Assembly (NCBI GenBank): GCA_003446375.1
Contig: DMAW01000164.1
Location: 1 to 14,583 of the forward strand
DNA from: Eubacteriaceae bacterium
GTDB taxonomy: Bacteria; Bacillota; Clostridia; Eubacteriales; Alkalibacteraceae
Direction of reading: 5' to 3'
Length of the DNA: 14,583 bases
The notes beneath the pieces are model-generated. The model did no database searches, was not told the DNA's origin, and saw only the letters and a list, made by a program, of their open reading frames with translations. Shown here piece after piece: positions 14,401 to 14,583 of this stretch. Every line of letters starts with the position of its first letter. Within the stretch, counting starts at the first letter, position 1. The translations under genes were made by a program, and so were the position numbers.

Positions 14401-14451
14401 AAAAACGCATTCTGCGCCTAGGCAAAATACAGGCATCAGGGTGCGTTTTTT
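14401..14451 (+). terminator. Rho-independent terminator after pyc
   Basis: AAAAACGCATTCTG (14401-14414) pairs with CAGGGTGCGTTTTT (14437-14450) over 14 bp, including two G-U pairs. A further GCCT/AGGC inner stem (14416-14419 with 14431-14434) lies within it, and the 3' side runs into six T residues. The hairpin starts 19 nt after the pyc stop codon. The A-tract and T-tract flanks would allow some activity in the opposite direction too. Confidence 0.85.
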
Positions 14452-14480
14452 AAAACATACTTTAATAATATGACTTAGAC

Positions 14481-14522
14481 TGTAAAGAATTTGTAAAAGA
14501 TTAGTGAAAAATATGCTATAGT
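14481..14522 (+). promoter_or_regulatory. Right-facing promoter with three 11-bp-spaced direct repeats, Pho-box-like
   Basis: TGTAAA (14481-14486), TGTAAA (14492-14497) and AGTGAA (14503-14508) recur with an exact 11-bp period. Eight bases later comes the extended -10 TGCTATAGT (14514-14522). On the opposite strand the repeats read TTCACT, TTTACA, TTTACA, which resembles the TT(A/T/C)A(C/T)A half-sites bound by PhoP of Bacillus subtilis at 11-bp intervals. Their position, about -48 to -21 from the predicted start near 14529, suits activation. No gene is complete downstream. The remaining 61 bases hold a GGAG (14560-14563) and a possible TTG start at 14569. Confidence 0.4.
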
Positions 14523-14583
14523 ATTAGTAGAGACTTAACTATCATAAATTATCGTTTGCGGAGTGTGTTTGGCAATAGAAAAT

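Noticed and set aside
14569..14583. Start of a further plus-strand gene (TTG GCA ATA GAA AAT) at the right edge
   Set aside because: A GGAG lies five bases upstream and the promoter position fits, but only five codons are visible and nothing identifies a product.
1..14583. CRISPR array, insertion sequence, tRNA, rRNA or phage genes
   Set aside because: No regularly spaced repeats, transposase or integrase motifs, or tRNA/rRNA-like sequences were seen. Gene order and coding style are continuous throughout.

Overview
The window looks like chromosomal DNA from a low-GC (roughly 40%) anaerobic Firmicute, most likely a clostridial or Tissierellia-type bacterium. The evidence is the strong AGGAGG-type ribosome binding sites, the frequent extended -10 promoters (TGnTATAAT type), a clostridial-style AgrB, a two-domain BMP-type nucleoside ABC ATPase and a single-chain pyruvate carboxylase. 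The genus cannot be set from sequence alone. The first 11 bases match the 3' end of the common Illumina adapter, so the left edge is a raw contig end and not genomic sequence.

Layout from left to right. (1) On the minus strand (12-542) lies most of an agrB gene that the contig end cuts off. It encodes the membrane cysteine peptidase that processes autoinducing peptides in agr quorum sensing. Upstream of it are two perfect 9-bp direct repeats 21 bp apart (589-618), which look like a LytTR/AgrA operator placed between divergent promoters. (2) On the plus strand follows a stand-alone plant/alpha-proteobacterial-type glutamate-cysteine ligase (743-2032). (3) A four-gene BMP-family ABC importer (2218-6900) has a lipoprotein receptor, a double ATPase and two permeases. 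It has a consensus promoter, a leader with a 10-bp perfect inverted repeat, and an intercistronic hairpin next to the ATPase ribosome binding site. (4) A compact aromatic operon (6979-10875) runs aroB, aroA, aroC, a monofunctional AroQ-type chorismate mutase, and a 54-codon membrane protein gene that is easy to miss because it is short. (5) A 1143-residue pyruvate carboxylase (10950-14381) is followed by a strong rho-independent terminator. (6) At the right edge is an outward-facing extended -10 promoter preceded by three 11-bp-periodic direct repeats that resemble a Pho box.

The importer probably brings in nucleosides or related purine compounds. The aro genes supply three non-consecutive shikimate/chorismate-pathway steps (dehydroquinate synthase, EPSP synthase, chorismate synthase) and then the branch to prephenate. 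The DAHP synthase, dehydroquinase, shikimate dehydrogenase and shikimate kinase genes must lie elsewhere. Pyruvate carboxylase supplies oxaloacetate. All metabolic genes are on the plus strand and only agrB is divergent.

Most of the window is ordinary core metabolism. The parts worth a second look are non-coding or small: the agr-type divergent control region, the importer leader and its RBS-adjacent hairpin, the small membrane protein coupled to chorismate mutase, and the Pho-like promoter at the right end. I did not find a clearly new multi-gene system.
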